Shown: piece after piece, positions 51,752 to 61,913 of the stretch | Position numbering within the stretch: the first letter of the stretch is position 1 | Layout of the letters: each line of letters begins with the position of its first letter | Source: Thermoanaerobaculales bacterium | GTDB taxonomy: Bacteria; Acidobacteriota; Thermoanaerobaculia; Thermoanaerobaculales; Sulfomarinibacteraceae | Length of the DNA stretch: 64,000 nt | Direction: 5' to 3' | Assembly (NCBI GenBank): GCA_035358815.1 | Contig: DAOPQC010000002.1 | Span: forward strand, 592,620-656,619 | Made by a program: the position numbers and the translations under genes | The notes under the pieces: generated by a model | Database searches by the model: none | The model's input: the letters and a program-made list of their open reading frames with translations, nothing else | What the model was told of the DNA's origin: nothing

Positions 51752-53386
51752 ATGAAGCGCGCACATCGGCATCTCGGGCTGACGCTCGGGCTCGCGGCCG
51801 GCCTCGCCACCGCCTGCTCCGGCCCGGCCCCACAAGCGCCAGTCGGCGACGGCGCGCCGGCCCCAGGCGGCACGGTGGTGATCGGCGGCCTGGGCGACGT
51901 CATGACCTGGAACCCCTACCTGGCCGAGGACCAGACCACGGACGAGATCCTGAGCCTGGTCTACCCGTCGCTGGCCGTCGAGCAGGTCGACTACCACGAC
52001 CATCCACCGTCCTTCGCCCCCGGCCTCGCCTCCCGTTGGGAGCACTCCGAGGACGGGCTCGAGCTGACGTTCTTCCTCGACCCGGCGGCGCGGTGGAGCG
52101 ACGGTGCCCCCGTCACCGCCGACGATGTGGCCTTCAGCTGGCGGACCCAGGTCGCCCCCGAGATCGCGTGGCTGGGCAGCGACGCCAAGGGCTCGATCCT
52201 GGAGGTCGCGGCGATCGGGCCGAAGACTGTGCGCTTCCGGTTCGATCACGCCTACCCCTACCAGCTGATGGACGCCAACGAGGGGCTCATCATCCCGGCC
52301 CACGCCTGGGGCGGCATCCCGTACGCCGCGTGGCGCGACCTCGACTGGGCGGGCCGGGTGGTGTCCGCAGGTCCCTTCCGGAAGGCCTCCCACCGTCCCC
52401 AGCAGGAGCTCGTCCTGGAGCGCAACCCCGACTACTGGAGGGCCGGCCGCCCCTACCTCGACCGGGTGATCTGGCGGCCGATGCCGTCCCAGGTGGGGCT
52501 GCTCGCGCAGCTGCTGACCGGCGGCATCGACCTCGTCAACGGGCTCGACCCTGCCGACGCCCGGCGGGTCGCCGCCGACCCCCGCCTGCGGCTGGTCAGC
52601 TTCCCCGACCGCGGCTACAGCCAGGTCCGCTGGAACCTGCGGCGCCCGTTCCTCTCCGACCGCCGGGTGCGCATGGCGCTGGCCATGGCCATCGACCGCC
52701 AGGCGATCATCGACGTCGTCCACCTCGGTCACGCCCGGCCGGCGGTCGGGCCGGTGCTGTCCACGATGTGGGCCTTCAACCGCGCCCTGCAGCCGGTGCC
52801 GCACGACCCGGCCGCGGCGCGACGGCTGCTTGCCGATGCCGGCTGGGCCGACAGCGACGGCGACGGCAGCCTCGACCGCGACGGTGACGAGCTCGCGTTC
52901 GAGCTCCTCACCAACTCGGAGAACGACCTCCGCCAGGACATCTGCCTGCTCATCGAGGCCAACCTCGCCCGGGTGGGGGCCGTCGCCCGGCCGCGCTTCG
53001 TCGAGTGGGGCACCCTGCTCGCGCTCGAGTCCGCCGGCGACTTCGACGCCATCGTCTCGGGCTGGATCGAGCCGACCCTGATCGACCTCGAGCCGCTCTG
53101 GCACACCGCGCCGCCGGGCGAGCCGACCCTCAACTCGGTCGGCTACTCCAACCCGGAGGTCGACCGGCTGCTCGAGGCAGCCGCCGAGGCGGCCACGTTC
53201 GAGCAGCAGAAGCCGCTCTTCGATCGGGTCCAGGAGCTGATCGTCTTCGACCAGCCGTACGCCTTCCTGGCCGAGACCGAGCGCCTGGTCGGGGTCAGCT
53301 CTCGCGTCCGCGGCGCGGTCTTCAACGACGCGTCACCCTACTTCAACCTCGAGGAGTGGCACGTCAACGTCGCGAGGCAGGACTGA
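51752..53386 (+). CDS. Oligopeptide-type ABC substrate-binding lipoprotein
   Basis: 544 residues of the SBP_bac_5 (DppA/OppA) family. Lipoprotein signal ends LATAC, so it is membrane-anchored. SSRWEHSEDGLELTFFLDPAARWSDGAPVTADDVAF-like segments mark the family (the SDGAPVTADDV motif). Further matches are PYQLMDANEGLIIPAH and RWNLRRPFLSDRRVRMALAMAIDRQ. ATG with GGAGGCGG upstream. First gene of a three-gene transport operon. Confidence 0.9.
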   Translation: MKRAHRHLGLTLGLAAGLATACSGPAPQAPVGDGAPAPGGTVVIGGLGDVMTWNPYLAEDQTTDEILSLVYPSLAVEQVDYHDHPPSFAPGLASRWEHSEDGLELTFFLDPAARWSDGAPVTADDVAFSWRTQVAPEIAWLGSDAKGSILEVAAIGPKTVRFRFDHAYPYQLMDANEGLIIPAHAWGGIPYAAWRDLDWAGRVVSAGPFRKASHRPQQELVLERNPDYWRAGRPYLDRVIWRPMPSQVGLLAQLLTGGIDLVNGLDPADARRVAADPRLRLVSFPDRGYSQVRWNLRRPFLSDRRVRMALAMAIDRQAIIDVVHLGHARPAVGPVLSTMWAFNRALQPVPHDPAAARRLLADAGWADSDGDGSLDRDGDELAFELLTNSENDLRQDICLLIEANLARVGAVARPRFVEWGTLLALESAGDFDAIVSGWIEPTLIDLEPLWHTAPPGEPTLNSVGYSNPEVDRLLEAAAEAATFEQQKPLFDRVQELIVFDQPYAFLAETERLVGVSSRVRGAVFNDASPYFNLEEWHVNVARQD

Positions 53387-53387
53387 G

Positions 53388-54356
53388 ATGGCCCGGATCG
53401 CGATCCGCCGGCTCGCCACCCTGGTGCCCCTGGTCTGGCTGGTGGTGACGCTGACCTTCCTGGTGGTGAAGCTCGCCCCCGGCAGCTACGCCGACACCCT
53501 CGACCATCCCCGGCTCACCCCCGAGGCCCGCGAGGCGCTGCGGGCCTCGTACGGCCTCGACCGGCCGCTCGGCGAGCAGTACCTGCGCTGGCTCTCCGCC
53601 GCCGCGACCGGAGACCTCGGCGGGTCGTACCTGTACAAGGAGCCGGTCAGCCGGGTGATCGGCCGCGCCCTGCCGCCGACCGTGCTGCTCGCCGGGACCG
53701 CGCTGCTGCTCGACCTGGTCCTCGGCCTGCTGCTGGCGATGACCGCCGCGCGCCGGCCGTACGGCTGGGTCGACCGGCTGACCGGCGTGCTCGGCCTCGG
53801 CATCTACGGCATGCCGTCATTTTGGATCGCTGGCCTGCTGGTCCTGGTGTTCGCGCTCGGCCTCGGCTGGCTGCCGGTCTCGCACATGCACTCGGTCGAT
53901 GCCGGCCAGCTCTCCGCGCAGGGCCGCCTGCTCGACCTGCTCCGTCACCTCGTCCTGCCCGCGGCGAGCCTCGGCCTGGTGGGGGCTGCCGCGACCGCCC
54001 GCCTGCTGCGCTCGACCCTGCTCGAGGCGCGCGCGTCGCGGTTCGTGCTCGCGGCCCGGGCGCGCGGGCTGAGCCGGAGCCGGATCCTCTGGGTGCACTC
54101 GCTGCGGCCGGCGCTGCTGCCGGCGATCACGGCGCTCGGCCTGTCGCTGCCAATGGTGGTCTCCGGCTCGGTGGTCATCGAGTCGGTCTTCTCCTGGCCC
54201 GGCATGGGCATGGCGCTGTGGCGGGCCGCCGAGGCGCGCGACGTCCCGCTGGTCATGGGCCTGACCCTGGTCGGAGCGGCGGCCGTGATCGTCGGCAACC
54301 TGGTCGCCGACCTGCTCTACGCGGTGGCCGACCCGCGGGCGCGGGAGGAGCGATGA
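53388..54356 (+). CDS. ABC transporter permease, DppB type
   Basis: 322 residues, six helices. RRLATLVPLVWLVVTLTFLVVKLAPG opens the protein as in DppB, and ARARGLSRSRILWVHSLRPALLPAI carries the EAA loop that meets the ATPase. One base separates it from the binding protein; it overlaps the DppC gene by four bases. Confidence 0.92.
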   Translation: MARIAIRRLATLVPLVWLVVTLTFLVVKLAPGSYADTLDHPRLTPEAREALRASYGLDRPLGEQYLRWLSAAATGDLGGSYLYKEPVSRVIGRALPPTVLLAGTALLLDLVLGLLLAMTAARRPYGWVDRLTGVLGLGIYGMPSFWIAGLLVLVFALGLGWLPVSHMHSVDAGQLSAQGRLLDLLRHLVLPAASLGLVGAAATARLLRSTLLEARASRFVLAARARGLSRSRILWVHSLRPALLPAITALGLSLPMVVSGSVVIESVFSWPGMGMALWRAAEARDVPLVMGLTLVGAAAVIVGNLVADLLYAVADPRAREER

Positions 54357-55294
54357 CCACCGCGACGAGGATCCGGATCGGCGCCGTCGCCGTCGCGGGG
54401 CTCGCCGCCGCATGCATCCTCGGCCCGCTGGCCGTCCCCGGCCCGCCGGCCGACCCGGTGCTGGGCGCGCTGCAGCCGCCGCTGACCACGGTCACCGCGC
54501 TCGAGCTCGACGACGGCACCGTGGTGGTGGCGCCGCGGGTGGAGGCAACCCGCGACGGCCTCGTCGCCACCGGCGCCGGCCGGCGGCGGATCGTCGACCC
54601 GGCGCGCGTCACCGCGACCACCCGCCACCGGCTGTGCCTCGGCAGCGACCGGTTCGGCCGGGACGTGCTTCGGGAGCTGCTCGTCGGCGGCAGGATCTCG
54701 CTCGCGATCGCGGCGTTCAGCCTGGTGCTCGCGGTCGTCATCGGCGGTGCGGTGGGGATCGCCGCCGCCACCGGCGGCCGCGTGGTCGATGCGGTGCTGA
54801 TGCGCTGCGTCGACGCCTTCCTCGCCTTTCCGCTGCTGTTCCTGATGATCCTGGCCGCCGCCCTGCTCCGCCCCGACCCGCTGCTGCTCGTGGTCCTGCT
54901 CGGCTGCACGTCCTGGATGGGGGTCGCCCGGCTGGTGCGCGGCCAGGTGCTGTCGCTGCGCTCGCGGCCTTTTGTGGCGGCCGCCCGGGTCAGCGGCAGC
55001 CGGTGGCACCGGATCGCGATCTGGCACTACGCCCCCAACCTGGTCGGCCCGGTCTCCCAGGACACGGCGCTGCGGATGGGCGACCTCGTGCTCGCCGAGG
55101 CGACGCTGTCCTACCTCGGCCTCGGGGTGCCGCCGTCGGTGCCCACGTGGGGCTCTATGGTGGCCCAAGGCCACCGGGCGCTCCCTGACGGCTGGTGGCT
55201 GGCGGTGTTTCCCGGCGCCGCCATCGCGCTCGTGGTCATCGGCCTCGCAGTGATCGGCGACAGCCTCCAGCGGCTCGGCGATCCCGAGCCCTGA
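54353..55294 (+). CDS. ABC transporter permease, DppC type
   Basis: 313 residues. After the first helix there is an unusually long periplasmic loop (about residues 32-95, with a sheet-like TVTALELDDGTVVVAPRVEATRDGLV) before CLGSDRFGRDVLRELLVGGRIS, the family motif. The EAA loop is ARVSGSRWHRIAIWHYAPNLV. ATGA overlap with DppB. No ATPase gene follows in the window. Confidence 0.9.
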   Translation: MTTATRIRIGAVAVAGLAAACILGPLAVPGPPADPVLGALQPPLTTVTALELDDGTVVVAPRVEATRDGLVATGAGRRRIVDPARVTATTRHRLCLGSDRFGRDVLRELLVGGRISLAIAAFSLVLAVVIGGAVGIAAATGGRVVDAVLMRCVDAFLAFPLLFLMILAAALLRPDPLLLVVLLGCTSWMGVARLVRGQVLSLRSRPFVAAARVSGSRWHRIAIWHYAPNLVGPVSQDTALRMGDLVLAEATLSYLGLGVPPSVPTWGSMVAQGHRALPDGWWLAVFPGAAIALVVIGLAVIGDSLQRLGDPEP

Positions 55295-55310
55295 GGCGCC
55301 GGCCCCCGGC

Positions 55311-55340
55311 CGGCGGCGCCGACCGAGGCCGGCGCCGCCG
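55311..55340. terminator. Bidirectional GC hairpin
   Basis: Perfect 10-bp stem CGGCGGCGCC / GGCGCCGCCG with a 10-base loop, between the convergent ABC permease and fibronectin-type genes. Could end both transcripts. Confidence 0.65.
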
Positions 55341-55386
55341 ACGTCGCCGCGCCGTGCTCCCCCGCTGGGCAGACGGCACCCCGATC

Positions 55387-56235
55387 TCACTCGGTGATGA
55401 AGCAGCTCTCCGTGATCGTCCGGTTCCCGCCCGCCTCGATGGCGATGATCTCGAACCCGTACTCGGTCCGCGCGCGGAGCAGCTCGACGGGCAGCGTGAC
55501 CGAGGTCATCCGGGGATCGACGGTCATGCTGATCCCGAGGCCCGCCTGCTCGTCCTCGACGACCACCTGATAGGCCACGATGTTGAGCTCGCGCGGCAGC
55601 CCCGGACCGGGTATCGGGATCGGCTCCGACACCGGCTCCCAGTCGATGCTCGCGAGGCCGCGCGAGACCCCGGCGCATCGCTGGCTGGGCAGCGGCAGCG
55701 GGCTGACCAGCTTGGGCCCCGCTGGGAGAATGTGGCTGAGCACCGCCCTGCCGATCGCATAGTCGCCGTTGGTCAGCGTGGCGAGATACCGGTACTCTCC
55801 GGCCGGCATCAGCCCGACCAGCTCCGCGAGCTCGTCGAGGCTGCCGTACTCGGGCTCCTCCGACTCCAGGTACAGCTCGGTCCCGCCACCGATCCGGCGG
55901 AGGCCGCCCCAGGTCACCGCGCGGTAGACGGCTCGCCCGTTGGGGCTGAACACGCGCACGTCGCGCCAGCCCGCGCTGTCGAGGAAGATCTGAAAGCCGG
56001 CATCCCGGTCGGTGGCGTTCACCTCGATGACGATCGACGCGTCGTCCATCGGGATGATCGCCTTGGACGGGTCGAGGCTGGCGATGGCCTGGTCCCACGT
56101 CTCGGTGGCGGCGTGGTCCGCCACCCAGCCACCCTTGTCGCGCCCAGCCTCCCCTCCCCAAGTCTCGCCCGCTCCTGCAAGCGGCCCCGCCGCCTGCGCG
56201 AGCAGCACGGTCGCGATGAAAACGAAGCTCTTCAT
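55387..56235 (-). CDS. Exported protein with C-terminal fibronectin-like domain
   Basis: 282 residues. Signal peptide MKSFVFIATVLLAQAAGPLAGA. Beta-rich body: ATDRDAGFQIFLDSAGWRDVRVFSPNGRAVYRAVTWGGL, then a C-terminal Fn3-like segment (ASIDWEPVSEPIPIPG..., LNIVAYQVVVEDE, LLRARTEYGFEIIAIEAGGN). Possibly a surface or extracellular protein. ATG at 56235 with AAAGGAGGG upstream. Not assigned to a family. Confidence 0.65.
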   Translation of the reverse strand: MKSFVFIATVLLAQAAGPLAGAGETWGGEAGRDKGGWVADHAATETWDQAIASLDPSKAIIPMDDASIVIEVNATDRDAGFQIFLDSAGWRDVRVFSPNGRAVYRAVTWGGLRRIGGGTELYLESEEPEYGSLDELAELVGLMPAGEYRYLATLTNGDYAIGRAVLSHILPAGPKLVSPLPLPSQRCAGVSRGLASIDWEPVSEPIPIPGPGLPRELNIVAYQVVVEDEQAGLGISMTVDPRMTSVTLPVELLRARTEYGFEIIAIEAGGNRTITESCFITE

Positions 56236-56372
56236 GGCCGTCCCTCCTTTCTCGCACGTCTGACGATCTGCGAGTCTGTGCTGAGAAATCGTCTCGACTG
56301 ATCGGGGTGTTCCCGCCCGGCCCGGACCCGGGATCGGTAATCCAGGTCGCAGTGACCACGGGCACAAGCCGC

Positions 56373-56378
56373 TATACT
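56373..56378 (+). promoter_or_regulatory. Candidate -10 (TATACT) of the NtrC-type regulator
   Basis: TATACT lies ten bases upstream of the ATG at 56388 with no ribosome binding site in between. A transcript starting at or next to the ATG (leaderless) would fit. Confidence 0.4.
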
Positions 56379-56387
56379 GTCAACGTC

Positions 56388-57749
<1,362 letters not shown>

Positions 57750-57779
57750 CGGCCGCGCGGGCGACGCGGCAGCCGTTCC

Positions 57780-57794
57780 GGCCGGCCGCCGGCC
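57780..57794. terminator. Compact GC hairpin between convergent genes
   Basis: Arms GGCCGGC and GCCGGCC around a single C, between the NtrC-type regulator and the coiled-coil gene. No T tract. Confidence 0.5.
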
Positions 57795-57797
57795 CCG

Positions 57798-58301
57798 TCA
57801 GAACCGATCGGCGATCGCCTCCTCCAGCTCCTGGCGCTGCGCCTGCAGTGCCGCGAGCTCGGCCGTGAGGTCGCGGATCTTGGCCGCGACGGCGACGGCC
57901 TTGCCGTCGTACTCACGCACCTTCTCCTCGCGGTACGCGATGCTCTCCTCGCGATTCTCGTCGTCGACCCCGACCAGCGGGACACTGCTGCGCAACTCAT
58001 CGAGGTGCGAGCGGCTCTCGTCGACCACATCCTCGGCGGTGCGCAGCTCCGTCTCGAGCTGTTGCAGGCGCTCCTCGAGGGTCGTGATCCTGCCCATGGT
58101 GGTCGCGTAGAGCGAGGCGATCGCCTGCTCGCGGCTGCCCTCGAGGAGCTGCTCCAGCAGCCGCTCGATCCGTTCGACCGCAGCCGCGATGCCCGCCATC
58201 TCGTCACGCGGCGGCGCCTGCTCGGCCGCGATGGCCGCCCCTGCGGACGACACGGCGATCAGCAGCAACGCCACGGCAACGCGTCGGAAGGTGCCAAGCA
58301 C
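57798..58301 (-). CDS. Exported coiled-coil protein
   Basis: 167 residues, signal peptide at 1-25. Mature chain is one long coiled coil (VERIERLLEQLLEGSREQ..., ITTLEERLQQLETELRTAEDVVDE, ALQAQRQELEEAIADRF). Structural or tethering role in the periplasm is plausible. GTG start with GGAGG upstream. Confidence 0.65.
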   Translation of the reverse strand: MLGTFRRVAVALLLIAVSSAGAAIAAEQAPPRDEMAGIAAAVERIERLLEQLLEGSREQAIASLYATTMGRITTLEERLQQLETELRTAEDVVDESRSHLDELRSSVPLVGVDDENREESIAYREEKVREYDGKAVAVAAKIRDLTAELAALQAQRQELEEAIADRF

Positions 58302-58426
58302 GGAATCCTCCTGCGCTGAAGTCGATCGACAGTGTATCCCGTTTCACCGCTGCCGGGCCGGTGGCTGTGCGGCGGAGGCCAGTGCCGGCTCCGCCGTGGG
58401 TCAGGTGGTGTGACCCGGCGTCGACT

Positions 58427-59308
58427 CTAGCCGGCGCCGACGACGATCGCGGCCACGGCGAGCCAGACCACTACGCAGGCGAGCAGCGGTCGGTCGAGCA
58501 TCAGCACCCGGGTCGGGCTGCCACCCAGCTCCTGGCGGTGGAGCAGGTAGAGGTAGCGAAGGAGGCCGTAGAGCACGACCGGCACCGTCACCATCAGCCC
58601 CTCGGAGCCGACCTTGGCGACCGTCTCCGGCGCGACCGTGTACAGGGTGTAGGCGAGGACGGTGGCGCCCAGCACCACGCTGATCGCCTGGTCGACCAGC
58701 GGCAGCGTGTAGTGGCCGAGCACCACCCGGTGGTTGCCGGCGCCCTCACCGAGCAGCGCCAGCTCGGCCCGGCGCTTGCCCAGCGCGAGGTAGAGCGCGA
58801 GCAGGTAGGCGCACAGCAGGAGCCAGCGCGAGACCGGCACCGGGATGGCCGCGGCGCCGCCGACCACCCGCAGCACGAACCCGGCGGCCACCACCAGGAC
58901 GTCGATGAACACCAGCTCCTTGAGCAGGGCCGAGTAGAGCACGGTCAGCACCAGGTAGCCGCCGAGCACGTGCGGAAACCAGCCGCCGAGCACGAAGGCC
59001 GCAGCCACGGCCAGGACGGCCGCCAGCGCCGCGGCTGCCAGCGCCGCCGCCACCGAGAGCTCGCCGGACGCGATCGGCCGGGTGCGCTTGCTCGGGTGCT
59101 GGCGGTCGGCCTCGCGGTCGAGCACGTCGTTGAGCAGGTAGGTGGCCGAGGAGGCGGCGCAGAACGCCGCCACCGCGAGCAGGCTGCGCAGCCAGGCGTC
59201 GCCGTCCCCGGCCCGGCCCGAGAACACGATCGGCGCCAGCACGAAGCCGTTCTTCAGCCACTGCGCCGGCCGCAGGCTGCGAATGAGGGCTTTGAGGGTG
59301 CGCGTCAC
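58427..59308 (-). CDS. Decaprenyl-phosphate phosphoribosyltransferase (UbiA family)
   Basis: 293 residues, nine helices. YLLNDVLDREADRQHPSKRTRPIASG has the NDxxDxxxD prenyl-phosphate motif in the form seen in DPPR synthase (Rv3806c type), and KELVFIDVLVVAAGFVLRVVGGA follows. Transfers phosphoribose from PRPP to a polyprenyl phosphate. GTG at 59308 chosen because the family starts with the RSLRPAQWLKN helix shortly after. Confidence 0.85.
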   Translation of the reverse strand: MTRTLKALIRSLRPAQWLKNGFVLAPIVFSGRAGDGDAWLRSLLAVAAFCAASSATYLLNDVLDREADRQHPSKRTRPIASGELSVAAALAAAALAAVLAVAAAFVLGGWFPHVLGGYLVLTVLYSALLKELVFIDVLVVAAGFVLRVVGGAAAIPVPVSRWLLLCAYLLALYLALGKRRAELALLGEGAGNHRVVLGHYTLPLVDQAISVVLGATVLAYTLYTVAPETVAKVGSEGLMVTVPVVLYGLLRYLYLLHRQELGGSPTRVLMLDRPLLACVVVWLAVAAIVVGAG

Positions 59309-59552
59309 GTGCCTATTGTAACGGCAGCCGCCATTCGCGAAGATCCCACTCGTTCCCGTTCCCGTTCCCGTACCCGAGGCGATCCGGTCTCGGAGAGGGC
59401 AGTGCGCCGCCCTAGCCGAGCAGTCGGCAAGGGCAAATCGGCGGTGTCTCGGCCCATCCGGGAACGGGAGCGGGTACGGGTACGGGAACGACCTCCACCC
59501 GTTCCTCCAAATCGGCCCAGCCGCGCGTTCCCCGGTCGCCCCTAACCGCCGG
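59309..59552. repeat. Gap with inverted CGTTCC repeats
   Basis: TTCCCGTTCCCGTTCCCGT units at 59349-59374 and the complementary GGGAACGGGAGCGGGTACGG units at 59459-59490 lie about 85 bases apart in inverted orientation. No gene supported. Confidence 0.6.
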
Positions 59553-61739
59553 TCACGGCACGAGCCGCCCCCCCGGCCGCCGCGGGGGCACCGAGGAGGG
59601 CCCGACCTCGACCAGCGCCGCGGTGCTGCCGCCGCCAAGGCCGTTGGGCAGGGTGGCGACGACCCACGCACTGCCGAGGCTGAGGGCCTCGACCGGGATC
59701 GCGACGCCCGTGCTGCCGCGCGGCACCGTCACCTCCGCCGGGACCGCGACCACGGCCGGCTCGCTGGAGGCGAGGTCGACGTCGACGTCCACCTCGAGCA
59801 CCTCCTCGAGGCTGATCACCAGCTCGGTGGGCACCCCCACCCGCGCCACCCGCAGCTGCGGGTCGAGGGCCGCCAGAGTGCCGACGCACTCGGCCTCGAG
59901 CAGCGCCCGGTCCTCGCCCACCGCCACGAAGCCGCCGCTGCCGTTGCCGGCGACCCCGAGCAGGGCCGGCGCCTCGATCGGGAAGGCGGTCCAGTGCCGG
60001 CCGTCGGCGCTCGCCAGCGCCACGCCGGTCGCCGGCGCGTCGCCCTCGTCCGGAGTGAGCCCGACCGCCGCGAAGCGGCTGCCGTTCCAGGCCACGCCCC
60101 GCAGCTCGGCCGAGATCCCGGTGACCGGCGCGAACCAGTAGCGCTGTGCCGTGGTCGCCAGGATGGTGCCGGCGTCCCCGACCGCGACCGCGACCTCGTC
60201 GCCGGCGGCGACGCCGCGAAGGTGGGCCACCGACGCGCTCGGCTCGCTCCCCCAGTTCCAGGAGTCGAGGCTCGACAGGATCGCCCCGTCCGCGCCGACC
60301 GCAATGAAGCGGCTGCCGTCCCACGCCACCCGTTCGAGGTCTTCGGATGTCGTCGACCACTGCTCGTCCCAGACGCTGCCGTCGGCGCTGGTCAGCAGCA
60401 CGCCCTCGTCGCCGACGGCGACAAAGGTGCCGCCGCCCCAGGTCACGGAGTTCAACGGCCGCACCGTGGGCACATCGCGGACCTCCCACTCGTGGCCGTC
60501 GAGGCTGGTGGCCGCCCAGCCGTCGCCGACCGCGACCAGGCCCGGACCGCCCGAGGCGATGCCCCGGATCGGCTCGATGTCGACCGCTGCCACCGACCAC
60601 GGGCCGCCGGTGCGAGCCTCGGCGACGGTGCCGCCGCCGAGCCGCCTGCCCTCGTCGCAGAGGCCGACGCCGCCGCCGGCCACCAGGCCGCCCTCGGTTG
60701 CGGCGACATCCGCGAAGCCGTCGGCGCACGCCGCCGAGCTGCAGCCGGACCCCGGCGCCACCCACTCCACCCCGTCGCTGCTGGTCAGCAGGTCGCCGCC
60801 GTCGCCGAGGGCGACGATGGTGCCCGGGGCCTGGGCCAGGGCCGGGAAGCCGCCGCCGAAGTCCTGCCAGGTCAGCTCCCACGTCAGGCCGCCGTCGAGC
60901 GAGGTGTAGAGCTGGGCGTCGGGCACGAGCAGGGTCGCGACGCAGGCGCCGAAGCCGCTCAGCACCGCGCCCGAGGGGATCCCGGCCACGCCCACGAAGC
61001 GGCTGAACGGATCGCAGCCGTCGACCGTCACGGCGAGGGTCCACCGCTCACCGTCGGGGCTGGTCCAGGCCTCCGGCCCGCCCGCCCACACCAGCCGGCT
61101 CCCGGCCCAGGCCAGGTCGTAGCGCTCGAGCTCGAACAGGTGGTCCTTGGGGCCAGGAACGGCGCCGGCGTAGATCCAGCTCTCACCATTCGCGCTGCGG
61201 AAGATCTCGCCCTCGCTGCAGGCGTAGAACGCGTCGCCGGCCCACACCACCGCATGGACCTCGTCGGGCAGCGTGGTCGCGACCCGCGACCACGCGACGC
61301 CGTCGCTGCTGACCAGGACGTCGCCTCCCAGCCCGGAGCCCACCGCCACGAAGTGCGACGCCCCGAACTCAACGTCGTGGAGGGTCACCTCCGGGTCGCT
61401 GAAGGAGACGCTCCAGTCGTCGCCCTGACGGCTCGACAGGACCACCCCCTCCCCCACCGCCACCCAGTGCTGCGCCGCGAACTCGACTCCGAAGAGATCG
61501 GAATGGGAGCCCGAGCTGCGGCGCTCCCAGCGTTCACCGTCGGCGCTGGCCAGGATCAGTCCGCCGGCGCCCACCGCCATGAACCCGCCGGGGCCGAAGG
61601 CGGCGCGGTGGAGCGTGATCCGGGGCGGCATCGGGTTGACCCACCGCCACGGGCAGGCGACGTCGACCGCGGCGGCAGGGGCGGCGACGAGGACTACGGC
61701 CGTGCTCACCCACAGACGGGCCAGCGCTCGCAGTTTCAT
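59553..61739 (-). CDS. Secreted beta-propeller-like protein
   Basis: 728 residues. Signal peptide MKLRALARLWVSTAVVLVAAPAAA. Repeats of about 45 residues with the pattern 'WGGGTFVAVGDEGVLLTSADGSVW' fill residues 30-590, as in exo-alpha-sialidase/BNR-like or WD-type propellers. A C-terminal BIG2-like Ig module follows (AVVAVPAEVTVPRGSTGVAIPVEALS). Probably extracellular. ATG with GGGAGGG upstream. Confidence 0.75.
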   Translation of the reverse strand: MKLRALARLWVSTAVVLVAAPAAAVDVACPWRWVNPMPPRITLHRAAFGPGGFMAVGAGGLILASADGERWERRSSGSHSDLFGVEFAAQHWVAVGEGVVLSSRQGDDWSVSFSDPEVTLHDVEFGASHFVAVGSGLGGDVLVSSDGVAWSRVATTLPDEVHAVVWAGDAFYACSEGEIFRSANGESWIYAGAVPGPKDHLFELERYDLAWAGSRLVWAGGPEAWTSPDGERWTLAVTVDGCDPFSRFVGVAGIPSGAVLSGFGACVATLLVPDAQLYTSLDGGLTWELTWQDFGGGFPALAQAPGTIVALGDGGDLLTSSDGVEWVAPGSGCSSAACADGFADVAATEGGLVAGGGVGLCDEGRRLGGGTVAEARTGGPWSVAAVDIEPIRGIASGGPGLVAVGDGWAATSLDGHEWEVRDVPTVRPLNSVTWGGGTFVAVGDEGVLLTSADGSVWDEQWSTTSEDLERVAWDGSRFIAVGADGAILSSLDSWNWGSEPSASVAHLRGVAAGDEVAVAVGDAGTILATTAQRYWFAPVTGISAELRGVAWNGSRFAAVGLTPDEGDAPATGVALASADGRHWTAFPIEAPALLGVAGNGSGGFVAVGEDRALLEAECVGTLAALDPQLRVARVGVPTELVISLEEVLEVDVDVDLASSEPAVVAVPAEVTVPRGSTGVAIPVEALSLGSAWVVATLPNGLGGGSTAALVEVGPSSVPPRRPGGRLVP

Positions 61740-61913
61740 GGCGCCCTCCCGGCCAGCGGGGGCTGCAGCCGGCCGCTGCGAGCCCTTGGCTCCACGCTAC
61801 ACCCGCCCGCAGGCCACCTCGGTGAGAGGGGTCACCGGGCGATCGGGCGCCGGGGGCGCGCAAGCTGGCGGCGGGCCGCCGCAGCGGCCCGCCGTCACGT
61901 CGTCGCGCCTCGA

